Source: Pseudomonas promysalinigenes (GTDB taxonomy: Bacteria > Pseudomonadota > Gammaproteobacteria > Pseudomonadales > Pseudomonadaceae). Taken from it: a DNA stretch of 64,000 bases. The notes beneath the pieces were generated by a model, which saw only the letters and a list, made by a program, of their open reading frames with translations, was not told where the DNA came from and searched no databases. Within the stretch, counting starts at the first letter, position 1; every line of letters starts with the position of its first letter. The stretch spans positions 1,860,001 to 1,924,000 of the forward strand of contig NZ_CP077094.1 of the NCBI RefSeq assembly GCF_014269025.2, given 5' to 3'. Both the position numbers and the translations under genes were made by a program. Below are positions 1 through 9,722 of the stretch, in pieces.

Positions 1-637
1 GGTCCTTGATGTGCTTGAGCAGTTCGTCGTTGGCAAGGCCGGCGAAGGTGCCACGAAGCTCCTCGGGCACTGCCGGGTGGCGCATGCTGATGCCGCGGGT
101 GTGGGCCTCATAGATGATGGTCTGTTCCCATGGCACTTGCACGCGTTGGTCGCGGCCCCAGGTGAAGGCAGGGTCGATGACTTTACACTTGGGCACGAAG
201 GGGGCGCTGTCACGTTCGTCGAAGGACAGGTCGCCATCGGGGTGGCCGATGGTATAGCCGAACAGTGCTTCGGACCATTCCAGGTTGCCAACCAGTTGTT
301 TGGCGTAAGGGTCGATCAACAGTTTGTTGTGGTTGAAGCGATGGCCGTTCTCTGGTTCATAAGGGCCATACACACGGTAGCCGTAGACCAAGCCGGGGTG
401 GGCATCGGGTAGGTAGCCGTGGTAGATCTCGTCGGTGTACTCAGGCAGCTCGATGCGCTCGAGTTCATTTTCGCCCGTTGAGTCGAACAGGCAGAGTTCG
501 ACCTTCGTGGCATTGGCTGAGAACAGGGCGAAGTTGACTCCCAGGCCGTCCCAGGTGGCGCCTAGGGGGAATGGCTGGCCTTCGCGAATGCGCGACGGGG
601 CAACGGAGCGGGTTTTCTTGGGCGTGCGCGGGCTCAT
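1..637 (-). CDS. glgX: Glycogen debranching enzyme GlgX, N-terminal part (runs off the window)
   Basis: GlgX is an isoamylase-type enzyme of family GH13 that hydrolyses alpha-1,6 branches of phosphorylase-limited glycogen in the cytoplasm, releasing maltooligosaccharides. Only about the first 212 residues are visible; the reading frame stays open to the left edge. The protein starts MSPRTPKKTR, then shows an isoamylase N-terminal (CBM48-like) sandwich with the LGATWDGLGVNFALFSANAT stretch at residues 25-45, and the start of the GH13 barrel (IIYEAHTRG near residue 185). The ATG at 637 follows GAGG at a good distance. It is the last gene of the leftward glycogen/trehalose block, so the released linear glucans could feed TreY and MalQ encoded just upstream. 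Confidence 0.93.
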   Translation of the reverse strand, partial: MSPRTPKKTRSVAPSRIREGQPFPLGATWDGLGVNFALFSANATKVELCLFDSTGENELERIELPEYTDEIYHGYLPDAHPGLVYGYRVYGPYEPENGHRFNHNKLLIDPYAKQLVGNLEWSEALFGYTIGHPDGDLSFDERDSAPFVPKCKVIDPAFTWGRDQRVQVPWEQTIIYEAHTRGISMRHPAVPEELRGTFAGLANDELLKHIKD

Positions 638-787
638 GGCTAACCTCGAAATGGCCTTGGTAGGATGAAGTTCAGGGGAACTGTTTGGGCGTGATCGCCG
701 ATCAACCCGCTCTACCAAAGACCACTGCTCGCCTAAGGCGTGGCATGGCTCGGTGGGGCAGGCTAATCGGCGATGTGCAGCACCGCC

Positions 788-1054
788 TTAACCTGCAGCG
801 GGTTTTTTAGGCGCTTTAGGCTTCTTGGCGGGGGCTGGTTTTACAGTGCCAGGCAGGGCTGCCGCTTTCGGTTCCTGGGTTTGCTTGGGCTTGGCAGGGG
901 CGCGCTTGCGCGGCGCCGCCTTGGGCGCGAGCGCCTCGGCTTCGGCCAGCTTGCGAGCCATATCCCAGTGGCGGTCTTCCTGGCCGGCTGGCTTACCTTC
1001 CGATTCCCAGATCTGGTAAGCGAACTCGCGGATTCGTTTTTCATCGACGCTCAT
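788..1054 (-). CDS. DUF2934 small basic protein
   Basis: About 88 residues. The N-terminal half matches the DUF2934 pattern (EKRIREFAYQIWESEGKP, then HWDMARKLAEAE), a short helical domain of unknown function that is often encoded beside glycogen and trehalose genes. The C-terminal half is a low-complexity tail rich in Lys, Pro and Ala, which may bind nucleic acid or be disordered. AGGAG lies 7 nt before the ATG at 1054; another ATG directly before it (1057) is possible, and a TTG at 1075 overlapping the treY stop is less likely. The gene directly follows treY and is probably cotranscribed with it. Function is unknown. Confidence 0.75.
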   Translation of the reverse strand: MSVDEKRIREFAYQIWESEGKPAGQEDRHWDMARKLAEAEALAPKAAPRKRAPAKPKQTQEPKAAALPGTVKPAPAKKPKAPKKPAAG

Positions 1055-1071
1055 CATGACGCTCCTGATGC

Positions 1072-3846
1072 TCAAGATTGTTGTATCAGCAAAGTGATCG
1101 GAAACTCCGCCAGTAATGCACTCACTAACAGCTCCCTAGAAGGGCTGACCGCAGCCGTGGCAAAAAGTCCAGTCGAGTTGGCAGATGACGGGTCAAACGG
1201 CAAGATCACCCGGGTATCTTCCCAGTTCTGTGCAGGGATCAAGGGTGAGCTGGCCGCCCCTAACAGGCCGCTGGCCAGACGTGGGGCAACGATGATTGCG
1301 CGTTCGCCTTCGCCCAGGCGGGCAAAAGCGATGACCTTGTCGGCATGCCGGCCCTGCACGGTGAGCGGCAGGTAAGCACCCCGACGAAACAGTTTGGCAT
1401 GGGCCTTGCGGCAATCGAGTACTCGCGCGATCAGTGCCTGCTTGATGCGCCCGTCATGCCAGTTCGCCAACAATTCGCCAGTTAAGCAGGCATCGTCCAG
1501 CGTGCGGCGCCTGCTGGGGTAATCCACCGGGCGGCGGTTGTCGGGGTCGACCAGGCTGAAATCCCAGTACTCATTGCCTTGGTACAGGTCCGGCACACCT
1601 GGCACGGTCATGCGCAGCAGGGTCTGGACCAGGCTATTGAGGGCGCCGGGGCAGGCGATCGCTTGCGCCGCATCGGCTAGCGACTTGCGCAGTTGCTGGT
1701 TTTCCTGATCCAGCAAGATAGCGTCGACATACGCTGCGCAAACCGCCTCGTAGGCTTCGTTAGGTGCGCTCCAGCTGCTGCGCAGCTTGGCTTCACGCAG
1801 GGCTTTCTGCTGCCATTGACGGATGCGGTCGGCGTACTGGCGCAGCGCCGTGTCATTGCCGATGTCCAAGTCCAGTGGCCAGCTACCGAGCAGCGCCTGC
1901 AGCAACAGCATCTCGTCACCTGGGCTGGGCGCCACACCATCTTGCAGTTGCTCACGCAGTGGTGCTGCCAGCTCGCGCCAGTGCTCCATACGGCTGGCGA
2001 ACCATGGGCCGCGCTCACTCAGCACCGCCAGGCGTGCGCGAGTGTCTTCGCCGCGCTTATGGTCGTGGGTGGCGGTGGCCAGCAGGTTGTCCGGGAAGTC
2101 GCGCAGGCGGCGTTGGGCTTCATTGTGGAAGTGCTCAAGGCCTGCGCTGAAACGCTCGGCCTCGAAGCCCACATCGTTGCGTGACAACAACCGCGCCGAA
2201 CGGTAGAACGCGGTATCTTCCACGGCTTTGGCAGCGCTGGGGGCGGTGAGCTGCTGGAAGCGTACACAGGCGTGGCGCAACTGCTTACGTGGCCGACCTG
2301 GCGGCAGTTCCCGCCAGCGCTGGCCACCTAGCCATTGTGCTAGCTGGTCGAGCAGTGGCCAGTCGGCTTCGGCCAAGTCCTGGCGAGCGTTGCTCAGTGC
2401 TTGCTGGAAGAACCGTTCATCCTCTGCCGGGCGCCCGCAGGCGTTGATGTAGGTCCGGTAAACCGGATAGTGGGCCACCAGTGCCTGTAACGCGCGGCGG
2501 ATCGCACCCAGTGTGAGGTCGCGAGTCATCAGGTCGTTACGGGCAACCTGCAACAGCGCATTGGCCACCGACTCGCAATCGCCCGCTAGGCTGGCATTGA
2601 GCACCAAGTGCCGCGCCAGGCGAACCTCTTCGGGGAAGTCAGGGCGCTCGCTGACCGTTGCCCACAGCTCGGTCAACGGCGCTTCGCCGGCCGGATCGTG
2701 TTGCAGCAGCGACACCTGGTTCATGAACTCGTAGCCGGTGGTGCCATCGGTGAGCCAGTCCCGATGCAGGTGCTCGCCGGCGCCGAGGATTTTCTCCACG
2801 AAGATTGGAAAGTGTTCAAGCGCTGTCTGCACAGGGCGCTTAGCCAGCAGGCTGTCAACCCGGCGGCGCAGTTTGCGGCAGTAACCGCGTGGGTCGGCCA
2901 GGCCGTCGATATGATCGATGCGCAGGCCGTCGACCAGCCCGCGCTCGATCAGCTCGAACAGCTTGGCGTGGGTAGCCTCGAACACCACGGCGCGTTCCAC
3001 CCGCAGGCCGCCAAGTTCGTTGATGTCGAAAAAGCGCCGCCAGTTGATGTCATCGCCGGCCGTGCGCCAGCTGGCCAAACGGTAAGTCTGGCGCTCAAGC
3101 AACAGGTGCAGGCGCTTGAAACCTTCTTCGGTGCGGCTGTCGAAGGCCTGCAATGCCGCGTCGAGGTCAGCGCCTTCACCCACCAGGCGGGTGAGCTCGG
3201 CATGCAGGGGTAGGGCCGCTGCCAACGGGTCGGGCGCTTCGCCCAGCGCAGTGAAGTGTTCGGCCAAGGCTTGCAGCTCAGGCGCTGGGCTCTGGGCGAG
3301 AATCCAGCCGTAGTCCTGCGGGCAAATCGGGAAACGGTGCTCGTGGTGGGCGATCTGCAACAAGCCTGCCTGCGGCTCGTACTGCAGAGGGATCTCACCG
3401 TTCTTCAATGCTGCGCCATAGTCGCTGCCAAGGAATGGCAACAGCAACTGCCCGGCCAGCAGCGGGTCACTGGAGTGCCACTGGATGTCGAAGAATTCCG
3501 CATAAGGGCTGCGTCTGCCCCAGGCCAGCAAGCTTTGCCACCAGGGGTTGTCGGCGCCGCCTACGGCCATGTGGTTGGATACGGTGTCGAGGATCAGCCC
3601 CATGCCGTGCTGGCGCAGCGCGGCTACCAGCCGTTGCAGTGCCGCCTCGCCACCGAGCTCAGGGTTGACGCAGGTGGGGTCGACCACGTCGTAACCGTGG
3701 CGCGACCCTGCGCGGGCTTTGAGGATGGGTGAGGCGTAAAGGTGGCTGATGCCCAGTTGGGCAAAATACGGCACCAGTGGCACGGCGTCATCAAGGGTGA
3801 AGTCGCTGTGAAATTGCAGGCGTACAGTTGCGGTCAACGGCTTCAT
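1072..3846 (-). CDS. treY: Malto-oligosyltrehalose synthase TreY
   Basis: TreY (GH13 family) turns the reducing-end alpha-1,4 bond of a maltooligosaccharide into an alpha,alpha-1,1 bond, giving maltooligosyl trehalose, the substrate of TreZ. The 924-residue protein has GH13 region I DTVSNHM at about 87-93, region II DGLRIDHIDGLADP at about 306-319 with the nucleophile Asp, the acid/base region EKILGAGEHL near 353, and THDHKRGEDTRARL further on, all typical of TreY. The length fits the longer proteobacterial form. The ATG overlaps the malQ stop by 4 bp (ATGA), so translation is probably coupled. With TreZ it forms the intracellular route from glycogen to the osmoprotectant trehalose. Confidence 0.95.
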   Translation of the reverse strand: MKPLTATVRLQFHSDFTLDDAVPLVPYFAQLGISHLYASPILKARAGSRHGYDVVDPTCVNPELGGEAALQRLVAALRQHGMGLILDTVSNHMAVGGADNPWWQSLLAWGRRSPYAEFFDIQWHSSDPLLAGQLLLPFLGSDYGAALKNGEIPLQYEPQAGLLQIAHHEHRFPICPQDYGWILAQSPAPELQALAEHFTALGEAPDPLAAALPLHAELTRLVGEGADLDAALQAFDSRTEEGFKRLHLLLERQTYRLASWRTAGDDINWRRFFDINELGGLRVERAVVFEATHAKLFELIERGLVDGLRIDHIDGLADPRGYCRKLRRRVDSLLAKRPVQTALEHFPIFVEKILGAGEHLHRDWLTDGTTGYEFMNQVSLLQHDPAGEAPLTELWATVSERPDFPEEVRLARHLVLNASLAGDCESVANALLQVARNDLMTRDLTLGAIRRALQALVAHYPVYRTYINACGRPAEDERFFQQALSNARQDLAEADWPLLDQLAQWLGGQRWRELPPGRPRKQLRHACVRFQQLTAPSAAKAVEDTAFYRSARLLSRNDVGFEAERFSAGLEHFHNEAQRRLRDFPDNLLATATHDHKRGEDTRARLAVLSERGPWFASRMEHWRELAAPLREQLQDGVAPSPGDEMLLLQALLGSWPLDLDIGNDTALRQYADRIRQWQQKALREAKLRSSWSAPNEAYEAVCAAYVDAILLDQENQQLRKSLADAAQAIACPGALNSLVQTLLRMTVPGVPDLYQGNEYWDFSLVDPDNRRPVDYPSRRRTLDDACLTGELLANWHDGRIKQALIARVLDCRKAHAKLFRRGAYLPLTVQGRHADKVIAFARLGEGERAIIVAPRLASGLLGAASSPLIPAQNWEDTRVILPFDPSSANSTGLFATAAVSPSRELLVSALLAEFPITLLIQQS

Positions 3847-5912
3847 CGGTCACGTTCCCAGGCTTGTTCGCGGGCTTGGGCCAGCAGTTCAAGGCGCCGT
3901 GCGGCGTCTTCGTTATCTAGCAGCTCACGCACTGGGGCGGCGAAGCGCCGACGCCAGTTGGGGTGGCCGCTGGTGGTACCGGGCAGGTTGGGTTGTTCGT
4001 CGCTGCCGAGCAGGTCTTCGAGCGGGATCAGCACCAGTGGGGCGCGGGTATGGCCAACGTAACGGATGGCGCCATCGATCAGCGCGTCATCGTCGGCCAT
4101 GGCTCCGTAGTTGGCTTGCAGCGTGCGGCGCAGGCCATCGCATTCCGTGCGCCGATCATGCCGCCATTGCAACTCGGTGGCGGCATCGATCAGTTGCAGG
4201 CGTTGGTACCAGTCGATGTCGCGGCTTTGTAGCCAGCCGGCCAAAGGCGCCAAGTCATGGGTGCCGGTGGTGGCAAGCGCGTCATCCGGCCAGTCGAGAA
4301 TGGGTTTGAAATGCCCAGGCTTGGTTTGCTCAAACGGCAGCACACGCATGCCAAGCACCGCTTTGGCTGCCAGTTGCTCAGGCAACCCTGGCGGCACGGT
4401 GCCCAGGTCTTCGCCTAGGATGATTGCCTGATGGCGTACCGATTCGAGGGCCAGCAGGCGCAGTAGGTCCTCGACCGGGTAATTGAGATAAGCCCCTTGG
4501 TCGGGTGTGCTGCCCTGTGGGATCAGCCACAGCCGACGCAGGCCCATCACATGGTCGATGCGCAAGCCGCCGGCATGCGCTAGGTTGGCTCGCAGCATTT
4601 CGATGAACGCGCGGTAGCCGTTGCGTTTTAACCCTTCTGGGGAGAAGGCGCAGATACCCCAGGCTTGCCCTGCGCGGTTAAGAATGTCGGGCGGCGCGCC
4701 GACCGTAAGGTTAGCCAGCAATTCGTCCTGACGGCTCCAGGCCTGGCTGCCGGCCCCGTCAGCGCCAACTGCCAGATCAGCTATCAGGCCGACGGCCATC
4801 CCGCTGCTGCGTGCAGCGTGCTGGGCGCGTTGCAAGCTGCGTTCGGTCAGCCACTGGCAAAACGCCTGGAACTCGAGCTTGGCAGGGTAGGCATTGGCGA
4901 TGGCTTCGACTTCCGGGTGGTACGGGTCCTGCCAAGTGCTAGGCCAATCTCGCCAGTCCGCGCCATGGCCGCGCTCCACGGCCAGTGCCTGTAGCACTTC
5001 GAAGCGGCAGTGATGTTCCAGGGCCTGGCCGCGAGTATCACGGAAGCTGTCGAAGTCCTGGCGCAGCGGGTGGTCGCCTTGGCTGAAATCCTGGTACAGG
5101 GCTTCGAGTAGACGCAGGCGGGCGCTGGCAGCACGTGGCCAGTCGACCAAAGGCTGTTGTTCCAAGTCTTCGAGCACTTGCTCCAAACCACATGCCTCGA
5201 TCGCCATGCGTACCGCACGCTCCCCCAATAAGGCGGCTGGGCTGGCGTACAGCGTGTTGAGCAGCAGGCGGCTGGACGGTGAATAGGGGCTGTAGTGCTG
5301 CTGATCGATCATCGACAGCGCATGGATCGGGCTGATGGCCAGGGCGTCTGCGCCGCGCTCGGCAGCACTGCGTGCCAATTGCTCCAACGCCAGGCAATCG
5401 CCGAACCCGCCGTCGCCTGGGCGGCGCAGGCTATAAAGCTGCACGGACAGGCCCCAGAGGCGTGCAGATGGCTCAGCCACAGCATCGGCCAAGCTGTAGC
5501 AGCGCGGCGGCGCCACCGCGAGGGTGAAATGCCGGTCGTCGATTTGCAACTGGTGGTAGCCGACTGGCAGGCCACCGGGAAGGTTGCCTTGGGCATCCAG
5601 GGTCAAATCTTGCAGGCGGTTGCTTTCCAGGGTGCAGCGCACAGCGCTGCCTGGTGGGAAATAGCGCTGCAAAGGCAGTGGTTGACCCTGCTCGACAGTG
5701 AGCAGCGGCGGGAGATGCTCGCCATCATCGGCGGCTTGCACCTCCCGCAGGCTGGCCGCAATGGCCGCTTCGTCACCGGCGGGGTGACCCAAGCCATCGA
5801 GGACTTTGCGCAATACGTCGTCGCTGACCTGCTGCGGCCGGTCATTGGCGTCGATCCAGTCGCGGGCTAGCCCGACCTGAGCGGCCAATCGGTGTAAAGC
5901 AGTTTCGCTCAT
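3843..5912 (-). CDS. malQ: 4-alpha-glucanotransferase MalQ (amylomaltase)
   Basis: MalQ (GH77) transfers maltodextrin segments between chains, disproportionating short oligosaccharides into longer ones and free glucose. The protein has 689 residues, close to E. coli MalQ. Visible GH77 features are GLRIDHVMGLRRLW (nucleophile Asp), ILGEDLGTVP (acid/base Glu) and TGTHDLAPLAGW. The ATG at 5912 has AGGAG just upstream and overlaps the treZ stop (ATGA); a longer open frame reaching 6011 lies inside treZ and was not used. Its place between treZ and treY suggests it re-elongates the short dextrins left after trehalose release so that TreY can use them again; this role is inferred. Confidence 0.95.
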   Translation of the reverse strand: MSETALHRLAAQVGLARDWIDANDRPQQVSDDVLRKVLDGLGHPAGDEAAIAASLREVQAADDGEHLPPLLTVEQGQPLPLQRYFPPGSAVRCTLESNRLQDLTLDAQGNLPGGLPVGYHQLQIDDRHFTLAVAPPRCYSLADAVAEPSARLWGLSVQLYSLRRPGDGGFGDCLALEQLARSAAERGADALAISPIHALSMIDQQHYSPYSPSSRLLLNTLYASPAALLGERAVRMAIEACGLEQVLEDLEQQPLVDWPRAASARLRLLEALYQDFSQGDHPLRQDFDSFRDTRGQALEHHCRFEVLQALAVERGHGADWRDWPSTWQDPYHPEVEAIANAYPAKLEFQAFCQWLTERSLQRAQHAARSSGMAVGLIADLAVGADGAGSQAWSRQDELLANLTVGAPPDILNRAGQAWGICAFSPEGLKRNGYRAFIEMLRANLAHAGGLRIDHVMGLRRLWLIPQGSTPDQGAYLNYPVEDLLRLLALESVRHQAIILGEDLGTVPPGLPEQLAAKAVLGMRVLPFEQTKPGHFKPILDWPDDALATTGTHDLAPLAGWLQSRDIDWYQRLQLIDAATELQWRHDRRTECDGLRRTLQANYGAMADDDALIDGAIRYVGHTRAPLVLIPLEDLLGSDEQPNLPGTTSGHPNWRRRFAAPVRELLDNEDAARRLELLAQAREQAWERDR

Positions 5913-7651
5913 GAGGGCTCCTGACCGGGGGGTAACAGGCTCACCACACAACTGTGGGCGGCCATGGCGGTGTCGGGGTGGGTACTGTCGCTGCTGTCGA
6001 ACAGGCGCCAAGCTCTGGCGGGTAGTTCCACTGCCTGAGGGCTAGCCGCCAGGTTCAGGTCGATCCGCAGGGTGCTGCCATCTCCCAGCCGCCAGCGGGC
6101 GGTGAGGGCGTGGTCGCCCAGCACCACGGCGCCCAGCGCCCGACTGCCAGGCAAGTGTGGAACCACATGGCGCCGTCGCAGCCCCAGCAACTGCTCATAC
6201 AGGCCATGCCAACCAGCGATGACCTCCTTGGGTAGCGGCCGCGAGGCTTCGAAAGTCTGTTTGGCGTTAGGGTCTGGAATGTGTTCGCGCTGCTCAGGGT
6301 CGGCAAAGGCCTTGAAGTGGGCAAACTCGCCACGCCGGCCCTCGCGCACCGCGTCAGCCAGCTCATCATGGAAATCGGTGAAGAACAGGAACGGCCGGCA
6401 ACTGCCATCGTCATCACCCATGAACAGCAACGGGATCATTGGGCATAGCAGTAACAAGCCGGTGGCGGCTCGTAGCGCAGCGGGAGGGCAGAGGCGAGTC
6501 AAGCGTTCGCCCAGTGCGCGATTGCCTATCTGGTCATGGTTCTGCAGGAACAGCACGAACGAAGAAGGCTCAAGATGCCCGCTGGGCTCACCGCGAGGGT
6601 TGCCGTGACGGTTGGCCTGGCCTTGGAACACGAAGCCTTCGGACAGGCAGCGCGCCAGCTTTGCGATGGGTTGATCCTGGTAGTCGGCATAGTAGCCTTC
6701 GGTTTCACCGGTCAGCAGCACGTGCAAGGCATTGTGGCCATCGTCGTTCCATTGAGCGTCGAAGCCCTGCTGCAGTAGCGATGCCTGATTATGCTCGTTC
6801 TCCAGCACCAGCCAGACATGCCGGCCGGGCGCAACCGCAGCGCGTACCCGCTGGGCCAGTTCGACCAAGAAGTCGGGCTGGTCGATTGCGTGCACCGCAT
6901 CCAAGCGCAAGCCGTCACAGCGGTAGTCGCATAGCCACATCAGGGCGTTCTGGATAAAGTATTCGCGCACCTCTGGCCGGCGAAAATCAATCGCAGCGCC
7001 CCAAGGGGTCTGGCGATCCTCGCGGAAGAATGGGCTGGCGTATTCGTGCAGATAATTGCCATCTGGGCCGAAGTGGTTGTACACCACATCCACCATGACC
7101 ATCAGCCCATGGCCGTGGGCCTGGTCCACCAGGCGGCAAAGCTGCTCGGGGCTACCGTAGTTGTGCTGCGGGGCATAGGGCAGTACGCCGTCGTAGCCCC
7201 AGTTACGTTCGCCAGGGAATTGGCCCAGCGGCATCAGCTCGATAGCGGTAATACCCAGCTGAGCCAGCCTCGGCAATTGCAGAGCGACGCCAGCGAAGCC
7301 ATCGAGCACGCCCACGTGCAACTCCTGGATCACTGCTTCATGCCAAGGGCGACCCTGCCAGGGGTGCTGCCAGTGGTAGGTACTCACGTCCACTACCTGG
7401 CTGGGCCCGTGTACGCCCTCAGGCTGATAGCGCGACGCAGGGTCGGCCACTTGCAAACGGCCATCAATGCTATAGCGATAGCGGTCCCCAGCCTTGCAGG
7501 GGGCAACTGCGGTGAACCAGCCATCTTTTTCAGCCAGCAGCTCAATGGCCGGCTGCTGTGCAATTTCCAAGCTCACGTTGCGCGCATCCGGCGCCCATAG
7601 GGCGAAGCGCGCCGACGTGGCGTCCAACATTTGTGCGCCATGCCTTTGCAT
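5909..7651 (-). CDS. treZ: Malto-oligosyltrehalose trehalohydrolase TreZ
   Basis: TreZ (GH13) hydrolyses maltooligosyl trehalose to free trehalose plus a shortened dextrin. The 580-residue protein carries an N-terminal sandwich domain (FALWAPDARNVSLEI, residues 15-30), then VYNHFGPDGNYLHEYASPFF (region I), DGLRLDAVHAI (nucleophile), VLENEHN (acid/base) and FLQNHDQIGNRALGERL (region IV), which together distinguish TreZ from the related branching enzyme GlgB. The start chosen is the ATG at 7651, 13 bp after the glgA stop; a second in-frame ATG seven codons later is possible. It is co-directional with glgA and overlaps malQ by 4 bp. Confidence 0.94.
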   Translation of the reverse strand: MQRHGAQMLDATSARFALWAPDARNVSLEIAQQPAIELLAEKDGWFTAVAPCKAGDRYRYSIDGRLQVADPASRYQPEGVHGPSQVVDVSTYHWQHPWQGRPWHEAVIQELHVGVLDGFAGVALQLPRLAQLGITAIELMPLGQFPGERNWGYDGVLPYAPQHNYGSPEQLCRLVDQAHGHGLMVMVDVVYNHFGPDGNYLHEYASPFFREDRQTPWGAAIDFRRPEVREYFIQNALMWLCDYRCDGLRLDAVHAIDQPDFLVELAQRVRAAVAPGRHVWLVLENEHNQASLLQQGFDAQWNDDGHNALHVLLTGETEGYYADYQDQPIAKLARCLSEGFVFQGQANRHGNPRGEPSGHLEPSSFVLFLQNHDQIGNRALGERLTRLCPPAALRAATGLLLLCPMIPLLFMGDDDGSCRPFLFFTDFHDELADAVREGRRGEFAHFKAFADPEQREHIPDPNAKQTFEASRPLPKEVIAGWHGLYEQLLGLRRRHVVPHLPGSRALGAVVLGDHALTARWRLGDGSTLRIDLNLAASPQAVELPARAWRLFDSSDSTHPDTAMAAHSCVVSLLPPGQEPS

Positions 7652-7664
7652 CTTCGAACCCCGC

Positions 7665-9224
7665 TCAGTAGTGGCTCAGCTGTGCCTGCTTGACCAGATC
7701 CTCATAGAGCCGTGCATAGGGCTCCACAGCCTGACACCAGTTGAATGGCTGGGTCATCGACAGGCAGCGCATGGCATTGAGCAAGTCTTTCTTGCCGAAT
7801 ACATAGAAGGCCCGGCTCAGCGCCTCACGGTAGCTATCGACAGTCGACTCATCGAACAAAAAGCCAGTGACGCCGTTTTCGATGGTGTCGGCCAGGCCGC
7901 CGGTGTTGCGTGCCACAGGCAGCGAGCCGAAACGCTGCGCGTACATCTGGCTCAGGCCGCAAGGTTCGTAACGCGATGGCATCAGCAGGAAATCACTGCC
8001 GGCGAACATGCGCCTGGCATCGGTTTCGTTGAAGCCGATGCGCACGCCAATGCGCCCAGGATGGCGCAGAGCCAATTCACGCATGGCTTGCTCTTCCTCA
8101 GGCTCGCCACGGCCGATGATCGCGATTTGCCCGCCTTGCTCGACGATGTAATCGGCAACGCCCAAAGTGAGGTCGAGGCCTTTCTGGTAGACCAGCCGCG
8201 AAACCACGGCGAACAGCGGCCCCTCGCTAGGGTCAAGGCCGAACAAGCGGCGCACGGCGTCGCTGTTGCGCGCCTTACCTTCCCAGTCGTTGAGGCTGAA
8301 ATTGTGCTCCAGGTGTTTGTCGGTAGCCGAGTCCCAGCTTTCGTCGATGCCGTTGGGAATACCGCCCAACAGGCCCTGATGCGCCTTGCTGGCAAGAAAA
8401 CCATCCAGGCCGCAACCAAATTCCGGCGTGGTGATTTCCTGAGCGTAGGTGGCGCTGACAGTGGTGATATGGCTGGAGTAAGCCAGGCCCGCCTTGAGGA
8501 ACGACAGCTTGCCGTAGAACTCCATGCCTTCCTGTTGCATCGCATGCTCAGGGATTGCCAGCTCAGGGCTGCAGCCACGGCTATAGACGCCCTGGTAGGC
8601 GAGGTTGTGAATAGTGAACAGGGTCGGCGTGTTCAAGCCACGCCAGTGCATGTAAGCCGGTGCCAGGCCAGCAGGCCAGTCGTGGGCGTGCACCACCTCG
8701 GGCTTCCAGTGAATCATGCCTTCGCCAGCGGCGATCTCGGCTGCAGCCAGGCCCAGGCGGGCAAAACGGATATGGTTGTCAGGCCAGTCACGGCCATTGT
8801 TAGCGCCATAGGGGGTGCCATCGCGTTCGTACAGCTCAGGGCAGATCAGCACGTAGATCACTAGCCCGTCGACCATGTCCATGCGGCCGATCTTGCAGGG
8901 CGGAAGTGCAGCGTGGCCACCAAGTTGGCCCACGATATGGATTGGGTTGTCGCTTTCCATGACCTGCGGGTAGCCAGGGATCAGCACACGCACATCGTGC
9001 AGGTGCGCCAGGGCGCGGGGCAATGCTGCGGAGACATCGCCCAAGCCGCCGGTCTTGACCAGGTCGGCGATTTCCGAGGTGACGAACAGAATCTTGCGCT
9101 TGTTGGGGTTGTGCTGGCGCTGGGCGCCTGGTGTCGTGCCTGTTTTGGCGAAATCCGGGGTGAGCGGATCGCGGTTGTCCGACTTGAATGAATCTACGTG
9201 AGGCTCGACAGCGGCACTGATCAT
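7665..9224 (-). CDS. glgA: Glycogen synthase GlgA (GT5)
   Basis: GlgA extends alpha-1,4-glucan chains from ADP-glucose. The protein has about 519 residues. The family hallmark KTGGLGDVSAALPRAL (ADP-glucose binding, KxGGL) is near residue 56, and the C-terminal GT-B domain has SRYEPCGLSQMYAQRFGSLP and NTGGLADTI. About 45 residues precede the usual family start KILFVTSE; such extensions are common in pseudomonads. The ATG at 9224 is preceded by GGAAAGAAG; a GTG at 9260 would add 12 residues. This is the first gene of the leftward operon and sets synthesis of the glucan that TreY, TreZ, MalQ and GlgX then use. The ADP-glucose supply gene glgC is not in the window. Confidence 0.95.
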   Translation of the reverse strand: MISAAVEPHVDSFKSDNRDPLTPDFAKTGTTPGAQRQHNPNKRKILFVTSEIADLVKTGGLGDVSAALPRALAHLHDVRVLIPGYPQVMESDNPIHIVGQLGGHAALPPCKIGRMDMVDGLVIYVLICPELYERDGTPYGANNGRDWPDNHIRFARLGLAAAEIAAGEGMIHWKPEVVHAHDWPAGLAPAYMHWRGLNTPTLFTIHNLAYQGVYSRGCSPELAIPEHAMQQEGMEFYGKLSFLKAGLAYSSHITTVSATYAQEITTPEFGCGLDGFLASKAHQGLLGGIPNGIDESWDSATDKHLEHNFSLNDWEGKARNSDAVRRLFGLDPSEGPLFAVVSRLVYQKGLDLTLGVADYIVEQGGQIAIIGRGEPEEEQAMRELALRHPGRIGVRIGFNETDARRMFAGSDFLLMPSRYEPCGLSQMYAQRFGSLPVARNTGGLADTIENGVTGFLFDESTVDSYREALSRAFYVFGKKDLLNAMRCLSMTQPFNWCQAVEPYARLYEDLVKQAQLSHY

Positions 9225-9722
9225 ACTTCTTTCCGTCCCTATGTGACCGGGTGCTGGCACCCGTTTTGATATCTCGTGCTGGTTCTCTCTGTTTCTGTAA
9301 TTGCGTAACGCTATCCATGCCCCGAAGTCGTGCGCACAGGCACAACGCGATCGGCATTCCGGCCAACGGCGATTGGACTGTTAGGGGTAGGTCGGCCGTA
9401 CACGGGAAAGCCTGTGTGTTTGGCCTACTTATTTGCTGACCTGCCACCGATTCCAAAAGTTCGACTTTTTTGCATCGCTCTTCCTATGAGCAAATGACGG
9501 GCCGGAATTTGAGTGTAGGAGAGCTGGAGATAAAAATCCGACCCATTGGTCACTTTTGCAATAGCGCGTACTAGACGCAAACGTTGGCGAGTGTCAACGG
9601 GTGTTTCCAGGAGGGAATAGGGCGCACCGCAGGACGGTTCAGAGCCACAAGATGCAGCACCTGGAAGGGGGTGCTGCACTGTTTTGAGGCGAGCCGCCTT
9701 TGAGAGCGCCTCGATATGAAGC
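9225..9722. other. 498-bp spacer upstream of glgA
   Basis: No convincing gene. The region must hold the promoter of the glgA-treZ-malQ-treY operon. It contains a 9-bp perfect inverted repeat with an 8-nt loop at 9653-9678 (TGCAGCACC / GGTGCTGCA), which lies downstream of the minus-strand gene ending at 9723 and may be its weak terminator, although no clear T-run follows on that strand. A minus-strand open frame at 9425-9679 has no recognisable domain or ribosome binding site and was not called. Confidence 0.5.

Noticed and set aside
7494..8864. 456-codon plus-strand open frame
   Set aside because: Antisense to treZ and glgA.
9425..9679. 84-codon minus-strand open frame in the glgA upstream region
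   Set aside because: No ribosome binding site, domain or regular composition; likely chance.
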